From: a bacterium
Lineage (GTDB): Bacteria > JAHJDO01
Assembly (NCBI GenBank): GCA_030671985.1
Contig: DAOVHI010000020.1
Coordinates: 1 to 14,410, forward strand
Length of the DNA: 14,410 nt
Direction: 5' to 3'
Both the position numbers and the translations under genes were made by a program. The notes below the pieces were generated by a model, which made no database searches, was not told where the DNA came from, and saw only the letters and a program-made list of their open reading frames with translations. How positions within the stretch are numbered: position 1 is the stretch's first letter; each line of letters starts with the position of its first letter. Shown here one piece after another: positions 1 to 7,968 of the stretch.

Positions 1-142
1 AGAGATGGTAATGCCGGGAGACAATGTAGATTTAGAGGTGGAATTGATAGCTCCGATAGCAATGGAAGATGGTTTGAGATTTGCGATAAGAGAGGGAGGA
101 AGGACAGTAGGCGCTGGTGTCGTAAGTGAAATTATTAAGTAG
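1..142 (+). CDS. tuf: Elongation factor Tu, C-terminal end (partial)
   Basis: This is the last 46 residues of EF-Tu, the GTPase that carries aminoacyl-tRNA to the ribosomal A site. The gene is cut by the left edge; the frame starts at base 2 and ends at TAG 140-142. The visible part is the final beta-barrel (domain III). It carries the typical MPGD segment followed by the [18 protein letters not shown] block that ends almost all bacterial EF-Tu proteins. The domain II/III start and the GTPase domain lie outside. Only 24 bases separate it from rpsJ and no terminator is visible, so the str-type genes probably run directly into the S10 cluster. The identification is very safe. Whether this is the only tuf copy cannot be seen. 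Confidence 0.96.
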   Translation, partial: EMVMPGDNVDLEVELIAPIAMEDGLRFAIREGGRTVGAGVVSEIIK

Positions 143-166
143 TGGTACGCATTTAAGGATAAAGAA

Positions 167-475
167 ATGCCAAAAGAAAAAATAAGGGTAAGGTTAGAGG
201 CTAACGACCACAGGCTGCTTGACCAATCTGTTAAGGAGATAGTTAAGACGGTCGAGAAAACGGGTGCCATTGTTATAGGGCCCATTCCATTGCCGACGAG
301 AAAAGAAAGATTTACAGTATTAAGATCTCCTCATGTTGATAAAAAATCACGTGAGCAATTTGAAATAAGAACACATAAAAGACTGATAGATATTATAGAT
401 CCAACTCCTAAGACTGTGGATGCATTGATGAAACTTGACTTACCATCTGGGGTTGATGTTGAGGTTAAATTATAG
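167..475 (+). CDS. rpsJ: 30S ribosomal protein S10
   Basis: S10 is a head protein of the small subunit and, in many bacteria, also the NusE antitermination partner. The 102-residue length is typical. The sequence shows the family landmarks: [17 protein letters not shown] at the start, the [27 protein letters not shown]-like loop in the middle (about residues 37-64) and the [29 protein letters not shown] ending. An AAGGAT site at 155-160 lies just before ATG 167, which fixes the start. It is the first gene of the S10 segment, 24 bases after tuf and 6 bases before rplC. Confidence 0.98.
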   Translation: MPKEKIRVRLEANDHRLLDQSVKEIVKTVEKTGAIVIGPIPLPTRKERFTVLRSPHVDKKSREQFEIRTHKRLIDIIDPTPKTVDALMKLDLPSGVDVEVKL

Positions 476-481
476 GAAATT

Positions 482-1117
482 ATGATGTTTTCTGGACTAA
501 TAGGCAGGAAAGTAGGCATGACTCAGATTTTTGGTGAGAAGGGAGAATCTATACCTGTTACTTTGATTGAGGCTGGTCCCTGTGTTGTTTTGCAAAAAAA
601 GACATCAGCCAAAGAAGGCTATGAGGCTGTTCAGCTAGGGTATGAGGATATAAAAGAGAAAAAATTGACAAAATCTTTAAAAACCAAGTTCAGTAAGATA
701 AAAGTGAAACCTAAGAGATATATAAGGGAATTCAGGGTAAGTAATCCTGATGATTATGAAGTAGGGCAAGAACTGAAGGTTGATATTTTCGAGGAAGGAA
801 GCTTTGTTGATGTATGTGGAACCTCTAAAGGGAAGGGGTTTGCAGGGGTAATAAAGAGATGGGGATTTAAAGGAGGACCTGCGTCTCATGGTTCAAGGTT
901 TCACAGAGCTCCAGGGTCCATAGGCGCCAGCGCTTCTCCTTCGCGTGTATTTAAGGGGCAGAAATTGCCGGGACAGATGGGGCACAAAAGAGTTACTATA
1001 CAAAGTCTTAAAATTGTGAAGTTGGATAAAGAGAAAAATTTATTGGCTATAAATGGAGCTATTCCCGGAGCAAGTAGACAAATTGTAATAGTAGAAAAAG
1101 CTGAGAAGAAGAGTTAA
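482..1117 (+). CDS. rplC: 50S ribosomal protein L3
   Basis: L3 is an early-assembling large-subunit protein with a loop that reaches toward the peptidyl transferase centre. The 211-residue length is normal. It opens with [13 protein letters not shown]. The central signature lies near residues 115-155 ([17 protein letters not shown], then [18 protein letters not shown]), followed by [14 protein letters not shown]. The glutamine of GQMG is the position modified in some bacteria. Two adjacent ATGs (482 and 485) are possible starts. The AGGA at 474-477 is spaced better for 485, so the true protein may be one residue shorter. The gap to rplD is 5 bases. Confidence 0.98.
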   Translation: MMFSGLIGRKVGMTQIFGEKGESIPVTLIEAGPCVVLQKKTSAKEGYEAVQLGYEDIKEKKLTKSLKTKFSKIKVKPKRYIREFRVSNPDDYEVGQELKVDIFEEGSFVDVCGTSKGKGFAGVIKRWGFKGGPASHGSRFHRAPGSIGASASPSRVFKGQKLPGQMGHKRVTIQSLKIVKLDKEKNLLAINGAIPGASRQIVIVEKAEKKS

Positions 1118-1122
1118 TTATT

Positions 1123-1755
1123 ATGGCAAGTATTAAAGTATATGGTATTGATAAGAAAGAATCAGAAGAAATGAAGCTGAATAATAAGATATTTGATAAA
1201 AAAGTTAATGAATCAGTTCTGCAGCAAGCAGTGAGAATGTATCTGGCAAATAGGAGAAAGGGTTCAGCTAATACTAAGACGAAGGGTGAAGTTAGAGGGG
1301 GAGGCGCAAAACCTTGGAAGCAGAAAGGAACGGGCAGGGCACGTGCAGGAAGTAATTCATCTCCTCTATGGAGAAAAGGCGGTGTTACTTTTGGTCCGAA
1401 ACCAAGGGATTTTCATTACTCTATCCCCAAAAAGGTAAAAGATTTGGCTTTAAGGTCTGCAGTGAATGTTAAGTATAAGAATAATCAAATAATGTTGATA
1501 GACAACCTTGTTGTTAAAAGTGGAAAGACAAAAGATGCAGCCGAAATTTTTTCAAAGTTTTGTCAGGGAGAAAAAGTTTTGGTTGTGAAAGATAAGATAA
1601 GTGAGAACACATTCAGATCTATGAGGAATTTGCCGGGTATAAGAGTTATAAGTTCATCTAGTGTTAGCACGTATGATATTTTAGCGCACGATATTTTATT
1701 TAGTGATAAAGATAGCTTTGCTAATTTTTCAAACAGGATGATGCGTAAAGTATGA
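1123..1755 (+). CDS. rplD: 50S ribosomal protein L4
   Basis: L4 binds 23S rRNA domain I, lines the exit tunnel with an extended loop and, in some bacteria, represses the S10 operon. The 210-residue protein shows the loop signature at about residues 45-90: RRKGSANTKTKGEVRGGGAK, then PWKQKGTGRARAGS and WRKGGVTFGPKPRDF. After that comes the usual alpha/beta RNA-binding body with KVKDLALRSA. The stop TGA (1753-1755) overlaps the rplW ATG (1752), indicating coupled translation. No strong Shine-Dalgarno is visible before ATG 1123, only a purine run in the rplC 3' end. No S10-type leader is seen upstream, so L4 autoregulation of the E. coli kind is not supported here. Confidence 0.97.
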   Translation: MASIKVYGIDKKESEEMKLNNKIFDKKVNESVLQQAVRMYLANRRKGSANTKTKGEVRGGGAKPWKQKGTGRARAGSNSSPLWRKGGVTFGPKPRDFHYSIPKKVKDLALRSAVNVKYKNNQIMLIDNLVVKSGKTKDAAEIFSKFCQGEKVLVVKDKISENTFRSMRNLPGIRVISSSSVSTYDILAHDILFSDKDSFANFSNRMMRKV

Positions 1756-2033
1756 AAAGCATGTACGAAATTATAAAAAGCCCGCTAATTACTGAGAAAA
1801 GCACTGAACTTGGTGAGAAACAGAATAAGTATGTCTTCAAAGTGGGTTGTAACGTAAATAAAATTGAAATCAGAAATGCAATAGAGAAGATATTTAAGGT
1901 AAAAATAGAAAAGGTTAATACTGTAAAGATACAGGGTAAAAAGAAGAGGGTCAGACTTGTTGAGGGAAAGACGCCGGATTGGAAAAAGGCTGTTATAACA
2001 CTTAAGGAAGGCAATAAAATAGAATTTATTTAG
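1752..2033 (+). CDS. rplW: 50S ribosomal protein L23
   Basis: L23 sits at the rim of the peptide exit tunnel, where trigger factor, SRP and the translocon dock. The 93-residue length matches the family. The sequence has the usual early IIKSPLITEKST motif (residues 7-18), a YVFKVGCNVNKIEIRNAIEKIF segment, and the later KVNTVKIQGKKKR and KKAVITLKEGNKIEF pieces. The start ATG overlaps the rplD stop in an ATGA arrangement, so it is probably translated by terminating ribosomes. The stop is TAG 2031-2033, 9 bases before rplB. Nothing unusual is seen. Confidence 0.97.
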   Translation: MKSMYEIIKSPLITEKSTELGEKQNKYVFKVGCNVNKIEIRNAIEKIFKVKIEKVNTVKIQGKKKRVRLVEGKTPDWKKAVITLKEGNKIEFI

Positions 2034-2042
2034 TGAACAATT

Positions 2043-2873
2043 ATGGCAATAAAAAAATATAAACCAACAACTCCAAGTAGAAGATTTTCAGTGTTGCCGG
2101 CATTTGATGAGATTACAAAAAGCAAGCCGGAAAAAAGTCTTACTGTATCGTTGAATAAAAAGAGTGGACGTAATGTTAGGGGAAAGATTACTGTAAGACA
2201 TAGAGGCGGCGGGCATAGGCGAAAATACCGCATTATTGATTTTGCAAGAATTAAGAAAGATATAGAGGGTAAAATAGTTTCAATTGAATATGATCCAAAT
2301 AGAACGAGCAGAATTGCTCTAACGCAGTATTCTGATGGTGAGAAGAAATATATAATTGCGCCGGCAGAAGTTAAAGTAGGTGATAAAATTATATCGGGAA
2401 AAACGGTGGAAATAAAAGCTGGAAATAGTTTGCCTTTAAGGAATATACCTGCAGGTACCTTAATTCATAATGTGCAATTGTATAAGAATAAAGGTGGTCA
2501 GTTAGCACGCAGTGCCGGAGCCGGTGCTCAGTTAATGGCAAAAGAGGGGAATTATGCGCAGGTAAAACTTCCATCAGGAGAGATTAGAGCTATTTTATTA
2601 GATTGCACGGCCACTATTGGGCAGGTTGGTAATATTGATCACGAAAGCGTGTCGAGTGGTAAAGCGGGGCGGAAACGCTGGTTAGGTCGACGTCCAAAGG
2701 TACGAGGTGTTGTTATGAATCCTGTAGATCATCCTCTCGGAGGTGGAGAGGGAAAGAGTTCGGGGGGAAGACACCCTGTTTCCAAATGGGGACAGCCTGC
2801 TAAGGGATTTAAAACGAGAAAAAAACGTAAAGAGTCGGATAAATATATAATAAAACATAGAAAGAAGGCATAA
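2043..2873 (+). CDS. rplB: 50S ribosomal protein L2
   Basis: L2 is a universally conserved large-subunit protein close to the peptidyl transferase centre and at a bridge to the small subunit. Its 276 residues are normal. Visible blocks include [14 protein letters not shown] (54-67), [12 protein letters not shown] (82-93), the SH3-like domain with [13 protein letters not shown] and [10 protein letters not shown] (151-160), and the C-terminal [12 protein letters not shown]. The conserved functional histidine of that loop is present as H230. The second histidine of the common HPHGGGEG form is Leu232, a variation seen by eye and probably lineage-specific. No clear Shine-Dalgarno precedes ATG 2043, and coupling to rplW is likely. 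Confidence 0.98.
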   Translation: MAIKKYKPTTPSRRFSVLPAFDEITKSKPEKSLTVSLNKKSGRNVRGKITVRHRGGGHRRKYRIIDFARIKKDIEGKIVSIEYDPNRTSRIALTQYSDGEKKYIIAPAEVKVGDKIISGKTVEIKAGNSLPLRNIPAGTLIHNVQLYKNKGGQLARSAGAGAQLMAKEGNYAQVKLPSGEIRAILLDCTATIGQVGNIDHESVSSGKAGRKRWLGRRPKVRGVVMNPVDHPLGGGEGKSSGGRHPVSKWGQPAKGFKTRKKRKESDKYIIKHRKKA

Positions 2874-2875
2874 AA

Positions 2876-3172
2876 ATGTCTAGATCAATTAAAAAAGGAC
2901 CATATTTAGACCAAAGGCTGGTAAAGAAAATGGAAGAAGCTAAAAGATCCGGCAATAAAAAAATTATTCAAACATGGTCGCGAAGCTGTACTATTATACC
3001 TGATTTCGTTGGTCAGAGCATTGGTGTGCATAACGGAATGAAATTTATACCAGTGTATATAACGGAAAATATGGTGGGACACAAGTTGGGAGAATTTTCC
3101 CATACACGGACATTTCGTGCGCATAGCGGGCAAAGAGCAAAAGTAGAAGAAAAAGGATCAAAGAAGGGATAG
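2876..3172 (+). CDS. rpsS: 30S ribosomal protein S19
   Basis: S19 lies in the head of the small subunit and pairs with S13 at the bridge to the large subunit. The 98-residue protein begins with the diagnostic [12 protein letters not shown]. It continues with [18 protein letters not shown] and the [20 protein letters not shown] block, then [15 protein letters not shown] before a short basic tail. It starts 2 bases after the rplB stop. A GAAGG site at 2864-2868 inside the rplB end serves as ribosome binding site. There is a 10-base gap to rplV. An ordinary family member. Confidence 0.97.
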   Translation: MSRSIKKGPYLDQRLVKKMEEAKRSGNKKIIQTWSRSCTIIPDFVGQSIGVHNGMKFIPVYITENMVGHKLGEFSHTRTFRAHSGQRAKVEEKGSKKG

Positions 3173-3182
3173 TAGAAGTATT

Positions 3183-3641
3183 ATGTATGCAAAAGCAAAA
3201 GCACGGTATATTCATACATCTCCGAGAAAGTTAAGGGATGTTGCAAACCTTATTAGAGGCAAAGACACAACAAAAGCACTCAATATTCTTAAACTTGTTT
3301 CAAGGACGTCTACTTCTATTGAAAAAGTTTTACGCTCAGCGGTGGCTAATGCTATGCAACTAACAGATGTAAACGAGGAAGATTTATATATTTCCAAGAT
3401 TACAGTTGATATAGGATCTGTAATGAAGAGATTTAGGGCTGCGCCGATGGGGCGAGCAGTTAAAATAAAAAAAAGGACAAGTCATATTAATATAGTCTTA
3501 CGGGATAAAATTAAAAAGAAAGCATTGGTATTACAAAATAAGCAATCTAGGGAAGAAGTATCTTCTGATAAAATATTAGAAACAAAAGAAACGAAAAAAG
3601 GGATAGAGAATGGGGCAAAAGGTTCATCCGGTAGGGTTTAG
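3183..3641 (+). CDS. rplV: 50S ribosomal protein L22 with long charged C-terminal tail
   Basis: L22 contacts all domains of 23S rRNA and sends a beta-hairpin into the exit tunnel. Residues 1 to about 110 are a standard L22: YIHTSPRKLRDVANLIRGK (9-27), ALNILKLVSRTS, VLRSAVANAMQ, and the hairpin MKRFRAAPMGRAVKIKKRTSHI. The protein is 152 residues, clearly longer than the usual 110-120. The extra part is a Lys/Glu/Ser-rich, probably disordered tail. The last 32 bases overlap rpsC in another frame, so the tail ends in a reading dictated partly by the S3 start. The core identification is secure. Whether the tail has a role is unknown; it may simply reflect drift of the stop codon into rpsC. Confidence 0.96.
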   Translation: MYAKAKARYIHTSPRKLRDVANLIRGKDTTKALNILKLVSRTSTSIEKVLRSAVANAMQLTDVNEEDLYISKITVDIGSVMKRFRAAPMGRAVKIKKRTSHINIVLRDKIKKKALVLQNKQSREEVSSDKILETKETKKGIENGAKGSSGRV

Positions 3642-4233
3642 ACTAGGAGGAATAAAAACCTCTCAGTCATGTTGGATTATGAAGAAGAATTATGCGTCTC
3701 TTATTGCGGAAGATATAGTGATTCGTGAGTATATTGAGAAGAATTTAGCGCACGCAGGTGTGGCTGATATAGAAATTCGGCGGTCGTTAGGAAAGGCAAT
3801 TATAAATCTTCACACTGCGAGACCGGGAGTTATTATTGGTAGAAAGGGTACGGAAATTGATCGATTAAGAGAGAGTTTGGAAAAGAAAACAAATAAACAG
3901 ATTGTTATAAATATCGTAGAAATTGAAAATCCAGCTATAAACGCACAATTAGTTGCAAAGGGGATAGGGGCACAGTTAGTAAAAAGATTTCCATTTAGAA
4001 GAGCAATGAAAAAAGCGGTCAGTCTGGCAATGCAGTCCGGGGCGCAAGGTATGAAAATACTTTGCTCTGGACGTCTGGGGGGAGCTGAGATTGCACGGAA
4101 AGAATCAGTAAAGGACGGAAAGATACCTTTACATACCTTAAGAGCTGATATAGATTATGGCTTTGCAGAAGCACACACCACCTATGGAATAATAGGTGTG
4201 AAGGTATGGGTATGCAAAGGGGAAATTATATAA
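3610..4233 (+). CDS. rpsC: 30S ribosomal protein S3
   Basis: S3 forms part of the mRNA entry tunnel in the 30S head and contributes to helicase activity. The 207-residue protein begins [12 protein letters not shown]. It has a type II KH domain whose GxxG loop is GRKG at 77-80 in [16 protein letters not shown]. The C-terminal domain shows [18 protein letters not shown], then [10 protein letters not shown] and the [14 protein letters not shown] ending. ATG 3610 lies inside the rplV 3' end. An AAGGGATAG stretch just upstream acts as Shine-Dalgarno. The GQKVHP start is nearly invariant in the family, so the 32-base overlap with rplV is real unless the rplV stop is wrong. Confidence 0.98.
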   Translation: MGQKVHPVGFRLGGIKTSQSCWIMKKNYASLIAEDIVIREYIEKNLAHAGVADIEIRRSLGKAIINLHTARPGVIIGRKGTEIDRLRESLEKKTNKQIVINIVEIENPAINAQLVAKGIGAQLVKRFPFRRAMKKAVSLAMQSGAQGMKILCSGRLGGAEIARKESVKDGKIPLHTLRADIDYGFAEAHTTYGIIGVKVWVCKGEII

Positions 4234-4234
4234 A

Positions 4235-4663
4235 ATGGCATTAATTCCCAAACGAGTCAAACATAGAAAAATGCACAGAGGTCGTATGCAGGGAGTCTCC
4301 GGCAGAGGACATAATACCAGTTTTGGAGAATATGGTTTGAAGGCCTTGGAATGTGCATGGATAACTAGTCGTCAGCTTGAAGCCGCAAGAGTGGCAATGA
4401 CGAGATATATTAAACGAGGCGGTAAGGTTTGGATAAGAGTAGTTACAGACAAGCCTGTAACCAAAAAACCTGCTGAGACTAGGATGGGAAAAGGGAAAGG
4501 AGCCCCCGAATACTGGGTTTCAGTTATCAAACCGGGAAGAATTTTATTTGAACTAGGTGGTATTTCAGAAGATTTAGCACGAGAGGCTATGAAACTTGCG
4601 TCAGCGAAATTGCCTATAAAGACACGGTTCGTAGTCAGAGGGAAATTAGGGGTGACATCATAA
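4235..4663 (+). CDS. rplP: 50S ribosomal protein L16
   Basis: L16 helps position A-site tRNA and organises the 5S/23S region of the large subunit. The 142-residue length is typical. It opens with [20 protein letters not shown] and has [26 protein letters not shown] (about 31-56). [13 protein letters not shown], the [22 protein letters not shown] signature (74-95) and the [10 protein letters not shown] segment follow. AAGGGGAA at 4217-4224 precedes the ATG, which starts one base after the rpsC stop. Its TAA shares one base with the rpmC ATG at 4663, suggesting coupling. Confidence 0.98.
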   Translation: MALIPKRVKHRKMHRGRMQGVSGRGHNTSFGEYGLKALECAWITSRQLEAARVAMTRYIKRGGKVWIRVVTDKPVTKKPAETRMGKGKGAPEYWVSVIKPGRILFELGGISEDLAREAMKLASAKLPIKTRFVVRGKLGVTS

Positions 4664-4890
4664 TGAAAGTTAGCAAGTTTAGAGATATGACGAATATAGA
4701 ATTGGATCAAGAACTTGTTAATTTAAAGCAAGAGATATTCAATCTGAATGTTCGTTCGTCTACCGGGCAATTGGATGATCCAAAAAGAATTGGACGATTA
4801 AAAAAAGATATAGCAAGAATTAATACTGTTTTGCGTGAGAGACAAATAGAGGAAGAAAAAAGTGATAAGGATTCGAAAAGTAAAGACTAA
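4663..4890 (+). CDS. rpmC: 50S ribosomal protein L29
   Basis: L29 is a small two-helix protein at the exit tunnel rim beside L23. The first 62 or so residues match the family: [20 protein letters not shown], then [19 protein letters not shown] and the [15 protein letters not shown] helix. The remaining residues ([13 protein letters not shown]) are a short charged extension that reaches into rpsQ. The start ATG overlaps the rplP stop by one base, with AGGGGTGA at 4648-4655 as a good ribosome binding site. The last 29 bases overlap rpsQ. 75 residues is slightly longer than average. Confidence 0.95.
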   Translation: MKVSKFRDMTNIELDQELVNLKQEIFNLNVRSSTGQLDDPKRIGRLKKDIARINTVLRERQIEEEKSDKDSKSKD

Positions 4891-5122
4891 AGTAGGCGTT
4901 GTTGTTAGTGACAAAATGGATAAGACAGTTGTCGTTTTAGTAGAAAGACTGGTTTTGCATTCAGTTTATAAACGGAGAATAAAGAAATTTAGCAGGTTTA
5001 AGGCACACGATAAAGATAACTCTGCGCATACGGGTGATAAGGTTGAAATTAAGGAAACTAGGCCGCTAAGTAAAGATAAAAGATGGTATATATCGAAAAT
5101 TATAGAAAAGGCTAATAATTAA
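4862..5122 (+). CDS. rpsQ: 30S ribosomal protein S17
   Basis: S17 is an OB-fold primary binding protein in the lower body of the small subunit. The 86-residue sequence shows [20 protein letters not shown] (residues 11-30), [18 protein letters not shown], and the [19 protein letters not shown] ending typical of the family. I place the start at GTG 4862, because GAGGAAG at 4849-4855 sits at the right distance and the N-terminus then has normal length. This gives a 29-base overlap with rpmC. The stop TAA is 5120-5122, only 2 bases before rplN. Confidence 0.95.
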   Translation: MIRIRKVKTKVGVVVSDKMDKTVVVLVERLVLHSVYKRRIKKFSRFKAHDKDNSAHTGDKVEIKETRPLSKDKRWYISKIIEKANN

Positions 5123-5124
5123 AG

Positions 5125-5493
5125 ATGATACAAGCGCAAACGATTCTCAACGTAGCCGATAATTCAGGAGCAAAAAGGTTAATGTGTTTCAAGGTATTAG
5201 GAGGCACGCGTAAAAGATATGCTCGAATAGGAGATATTGTAGTAGCGTCTGTAAAGGAGTCAATTCCGGAAGGCGCTGTTAAGAAGGGAGATGTGGTAAA
5301 AGTTGTTATTGTGAGGACAAGAAAAGAGATTAGAAGAGAAGATGGTTCTTATATAAAGTTTGATAAAAATGCTGGTGTCATAATTGATGCGCAGAAAAAT
5401 CCGGTTGGAACAAGAATTTTTGGACCGGTTGCTAGAGAATTACGCGACAAGAACTTTACAAAAATTATTTCACTAGCTCCAGAAGTTATTTAA
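5125..5493 (+). CDS. rplN: 50S ribosomal protein L14
   Basis: L14 is a universally conserved beta-barrel protein at the subunit interface, near the GTPase factor site and the silencing-factor RsfS docking face. The 122 residues match the standard length exactly. Diagnostic pieces are [40 protein letters not shown] (26-45), [13 protein letters not shown], then [16 protein letters not shown] and [13 protein letters not shown]. It starts 2 bases after rpsQ with no strong Shine-Dalgarno. In the classical layout this is the first gene of the spc operon, but no promoter or terminator is visible between the two segments here. Confidence 0.98.
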   Translation: MIQAQTILNVADNSGAKRLMCFKVLGGTRKRYARIGDIVVASVKESIPEGAVKKGDVVKVVIVRTRKEIRREDGSYIKFDKNAGVIIDAQKNPVGTRIFGPVARELRDKNFTKIISLAPEVI

Positions 5494-5504
5494 AGGGAAA
5501 TTAG

Positions 5505-5840
5505 ATGTCAGGAATAGGAAGAAATTATATTAAGAAGGGTGACAGCGTGGTAGTTATATCGGGTAAAGAAAAAGGCAAGACTGGGCGTGTCTTACATGTA
5601 CTCCCTAAGAAACAGAGGGCTGTTGTAGAGAGAGTGAATTTTGTCAAGAAACACACAAAACCTTCACAAAAGAATCAAAAAGGCGGGATAGTAGAAAAAG
5701 AGGCATCTCTGCATGTGTCCAACTTATTATTATATTGTACGCGGTGTGAAAAAGGGTCGAGAATAGGATTTAAAACATTGGAAAATAAAGCCAAAGTGAG
5801 ATATTGCGAACGTTGTAACGAATTAATTGATAAGAGTTAA
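5505..5840 (+). CDS. rplX: 50S ribosomal protein L24 with CxxC pair
   Basis: L24 is an assembly initiator on 23S rRNA and lies near the tunnel exit. The 111-residue protein has the KOW motif at its start (KKGDSVVVISGKEKGKTGRVL, split about residues 10-30), then VERVNFVKKHTKPSQKNQKGG and ASLHVSNLLL. The C-terminal part carries two CxxC motifs (C78/C81 and C101/C104) around GSRIGFK. This fits the zinc-ribbon-like C-terminus of many bacterial L24 proteins. AAGGGA at 5493-5498 precedes ATG 5505. Metal binding is inferred from cysteine spacing only. Confidence 0.97.
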   Translation: MSGIGRNYIKKGDSVVVISGKEKGKTGRVLHVLPKKQRAVVERVNFVKKHTKPSQKNQKGGIVEKEASLHVSNLLLYCTRCEKGSRIGFKTLENKAKVRYCERCNELIDKS

Positions 5841-5843
5841 AAG

Positions 5844-6392
5844 ATGACGCGATTAGAAAAGAAATATAAAGAAGAGGTAGTGTTCAAGATGGTGAAGAAG
5901 TTTGGGTATAAGAACAAACTTCAGACCCCGAAATTAGAAAAGATTGTGCTTAACACATGCCTAAAAGAGGCTATAGAGAATAAGAAAATTTTGGATAGCG
6001 CGTGTTTGGAACTGGAAGCAATAACAGGGCAAAAACCGATTATTACAAAAGCAAAGAAGTCTATAGCTGGATTTAAGCTTAGAGCCGGAATGTCGATAGG
6101 AACTAAAGTAACTTTACGGAAAGACAGAATGTATGAATTTCTTGATCGCTTATTGAATATAACTCTGCCGCGTATAAGGGATTTTAGAGGGGTTTCTCCA
6201 AAATCTTTTGATATTGGAGGAAACTATACATTGGGCATTAAGGAACAAATTATATTTCCGGAGATAGATGTTGATAAAACAGAGAAAGTTCATGGTTTGG
6301 ATATTACAATTGTCACTAGTGCGAGAACTTCTGATGAAGGAAGAGAGTTGTTAAGATTACTGGGTATGCCCTTTGCCAGAGATGATGCATAA
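5844..6392 (+). CDS. rplE: 50S ribosomal protein L5
   Basis: L5 binds 5S rRNA in the central protuberance and touches P-site tRNA. The 182 residues fit the family. Recognisable blocks are [20 protein letters not shown], then [23 protein letters not shown]-like residues (about 59-82) and [52 protein letters not shown] (about 113-146) and the [25 protein letters not shown] ending complete the match. It begins 3 bases after rplX without an obvious Shine-Dalgarno, so coupling is likely. The gap to rpsN is 34 bases, larger than most here. Confidence 0.98.
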   Translation: MTRLEKKYKEEVVFKMVKKFGYKNKLQTPKLEKIVLNTCLKEAIENKKILDSACLELEAITGQKPIITKAKKSIAGFKLRAGMSIGTKVTLRKDRMYEFLDRLLNITLPRIRDFRGVSPKSFDIGGNYTLGIKEQIIFPEIDVDKTEKVHGLDITIVTSARTSDEGRELLRLLGMPFARDDA

Positions 6393-6426
6393 AAATGACA
6401 AGTTTTAGGATTTAAGGAAGGGAGAT

Positions 6427-6612
6427 ATGGCAAGAAAAGCGCTTGTAGTAAAAGCAGGAAGAGAGCCAAAGTATAAAGTGCAAAGGTATAATAGGTGTAG
6501 TTCCTGTGGAAGACCGCGGGGGTATCTAAGAAAATTCGGATTATGTAGAATATGTTTTAGGAAATTAGCTCGGAGTGGAAAACTTCCCGGGGTTATAAAA
6601 GCTAGTTGGTAA
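6427..6612 (+). CDS. rpsZ: 30S ribosomal protein S14, zinc-binding type (S14Z)
   Basis: S14 sits in the 30S head next to S3 and S10. At 61 residues this is the short zinc form, not the roughly 100-residue zinc-free form of E. coli. It carries CxxC at C24/C27 and C40/C43 and the classic [19 protein letters not shown]-type core, ending in [12 protein letters not shown] purine-rich AAGGAAGGGAG stretch (6414-6424) lies directly before ATG 6427. The gene is often called rpsN regardless of type. It is positioned between rplE and rpsH, as expected for the spc operon. Confidence 0.98.
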   Translation: MARKALVVKAGREPKYKVQRYNRCSSCGRPRGYLRKFGLCRICFRKLARSGKLPGVIKASW

Positions 6613-6628
6613 TTTTGGAGGATAAAAG

Positions 6629-7024
6629 ATGCCTGTAACAGACCCAATATCAGATATGCTTACGTCAATTAGAAATGCTTATATGGTTCATAAAGATCGT
6701 TTATCTGTATCAGCCTCTATATTGAAAGTAAATATAGTGAATATTCTAAAAGAAGAGGGGTTCATTCAGAATTATAAAGTAGTAACCGATAATGGTCGCA
6801 AAGTTATAGAAATAGATTTGCGCTATTATAAAAGTGAGCCTATGACAAGGAGTTTAGAGAGAGTAAGCAAACCGGGTCTGCGCATATATGTGCCTGCTTC
6901 TAAAGTTCCTAGAGTGAAGAGAGGGGCAGGAATAGCAATTCTATCTACTTCAGAGGGGATAATGACCGATAAAGAGTGTCGGAGGAAGAAAATTGGAGGC
7001 GAGGTTATTTGTTATGCATGGTAG
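6629..7024 (+). CDS. rpsH: 30S ribosomal protein S8
   Basis: S8 binds helix 21 of 16S rRNA and is a key platform assembly protein; in E. coli it also represses the spc operon. The 131 residues are typical. It opens with DPISDMLTSIRNAYMVHK and has ILKEEGFIQNYKV. The most diagnostic part follows: RVSKPGLRIYVPASKVPRVK, then AGIAILSTSEGIMTDKECRRKKIGGEVICYAW at the C-terminus. GGAGGAT at 6617-6623 gives a strong ribosome binding site for ATG 6629. I see no obvious S8-binding mimic near rplN or rplE, but that needs structure prediction. Confidence 0.98.
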   Translation: MPVTDPISDMLTSIRNAYMVHKDRLSVSASILKVNIVNILKEEGFIQNYKVVTDNGRKVIEIDLRYYKSEPMTRSLERVSKPGLRIYVPASKVPRVKRGAGIAILSTSEGIMTDKECRRKKIGGEVICYAW

Positions 7025-7033
7025 GAGGAGATA

Positions 7034-7585
7034 GTGTCTAGGATAGGGAAAATGCCAATACATATCGCAGAGGGTGTTGATGTGCAAATAGACGGAGATC
7101 TAATTAAAATTAGCGGACATAAAGGTGCGCTGAAACATAAGTTAGATGCAGAGGTGTCTGCAGTTGTAGAGGATAACAAAATTATTGTAAAGAGGAGCTC
7201 GGATACAAAATCAGCGAGGGCAAAACATGGATTGAATAGAGCTTTAATTTCCAATATAGTAACGGGAGTAACTACAGGCTTTGAAAAAATTCTGGAAATC
7301 AAAGGAGTAGGATATAGAGCTCAATTGCAGGGGCGGAAGTTGCAGTTGCAATTGGGTTTTTCGCATCCGATGATATACGAGATTCCATCAAATATAGAAA
7401 TTGAAGTAATGAAGAACAATCAGATTGTAGTGAAAGGGATTGATAAACAGTTAGTGGGTGAGGTGGCTGTTACAATTAGAAACATGAAAAAACCCGAACC
7501 GTATAAAGGGAAGGGAATTCGATATTTAGGAGAGCACATTAAACATAAGGTTGGTAAGACAGCCACAACTGGTGTGCAGGCATAA
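7034..7585 (+). CDS. rplF: 50S ribosomal protein L6
   Basis: L6 lies at the base of the L7/L12 stalk near the sarcin-ricin loop. The 183-residue protein has the two-fold repeated L6 domain. Visible motifs are MSRIGKMPIHI at the start, HGLNRALISNIVTGVTTGF (about 65-83), EIKGVGYRAQLQGRKLQLQLGFSHP (about 89-113), and RNMKKPEPYKGKGIRYLGE near the end. The start is GTG 7034, chosen because a strong GGAGG (7024-7028) sits 5 bases upstream and SRIGK is the normal N-terminus. The rpsH stop and this ribosome binding site overlap. Confidence 0.97.
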   Translation: MSRIGKMPIHIAEGVDVQIDGDLIKISGHKGALKHKLDAEVSAVVEDNKIIVKRSSDTKSARAKHGLNRALISNIVTGVTTGFEKILEIKGVGYRAQLQGRKLQLQLGFSHPMIYEIPSNIEIEVMKNNQIVVKGIDKQLVGEVAVTIRNMKKPEPYKGKGIRYLGEHIKHKVGKTATTGVQA

Positions 7586-7597
7586 AGGATACTGCTG

Positions 7598-7951
7598 ATG
7601 AAGCTAGAAGGTAGAGCTAGAAGACATAGAAGAGTAAGAAGAAAAGTTATTGGGACGGCTCAAAGACCGAGGTTGAGTGTGTTCAGAAGTTTGAAACACA
7701 TATATGTGCAATTGGTTGATGATGAAAGCGGTAAGACAATACTTTCAGTGTCAACTCGTTCAACGGACGCTGCGGGGAAAATAAAGTACGGAGGGAACGT
7801 AGCAGCAGCAAAAGTTGTGGGAAAGATGCTCGGAGAAACTGCATTAAGCAATAAGATTACAAATGTGGTGTTTGATAAAGGAGGCTACTTATATCATGGC
7901 CGCATAAAGGTCTTGGCAGACGCGGCTAGAGAAGCAGGACTTAAGTTTTAG
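7598..7951 (+). CDS. rplR: 50S ribosomal protein L18
   Basis: L18 binds 5S rRNA together with L5 in the central protuberance. The 117 residues are typical. The basic N-terminus (RRHRRVRRKVIGTAQRPRLS, about 8-27) is followed by VFRSLKHIYVQLVDDESGKT. AAAKVVGKMLGE, the VVFDKGGYLYHGRIKVLADAAREAGL signature and a C-terminal KF follow. An AAGGA at 7585-7589 precedes ATG 7598. There is an 18-base gap to rpsE, which contains the rpsE ribosome binding site. Nothing unusual is seen. Confidence 0.98.
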   Translation: MKLEGRARRHRRVRRKVIGTAQRPRLSVFRSLKHIYVQLVDDESGKTILSVSTRSTDAAGKIKYGGNVAAAKVVGKMLGETALSNKITNVVFDKGGYLYHGRIKVLADAAREAGLKF

Positions 7952-7968
7952 TGTGAGGAGGAACTGGT

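Noticed and set aside
4179-4198. Hairpin with 7-base arms (CACCTAT/ATAGGTG, 6-base loop) near the rpsC end
   Set aside because: It lies inside codons for the conserved TTYGIIGV segment, has no T-run after it, and is followed at once by rplP. Likely chance.
4372-4710. 112-codon minus-strand open frame over rplP
   Set aside because: Antisense shadow of L16 and L29 codons, with no supporting motif.
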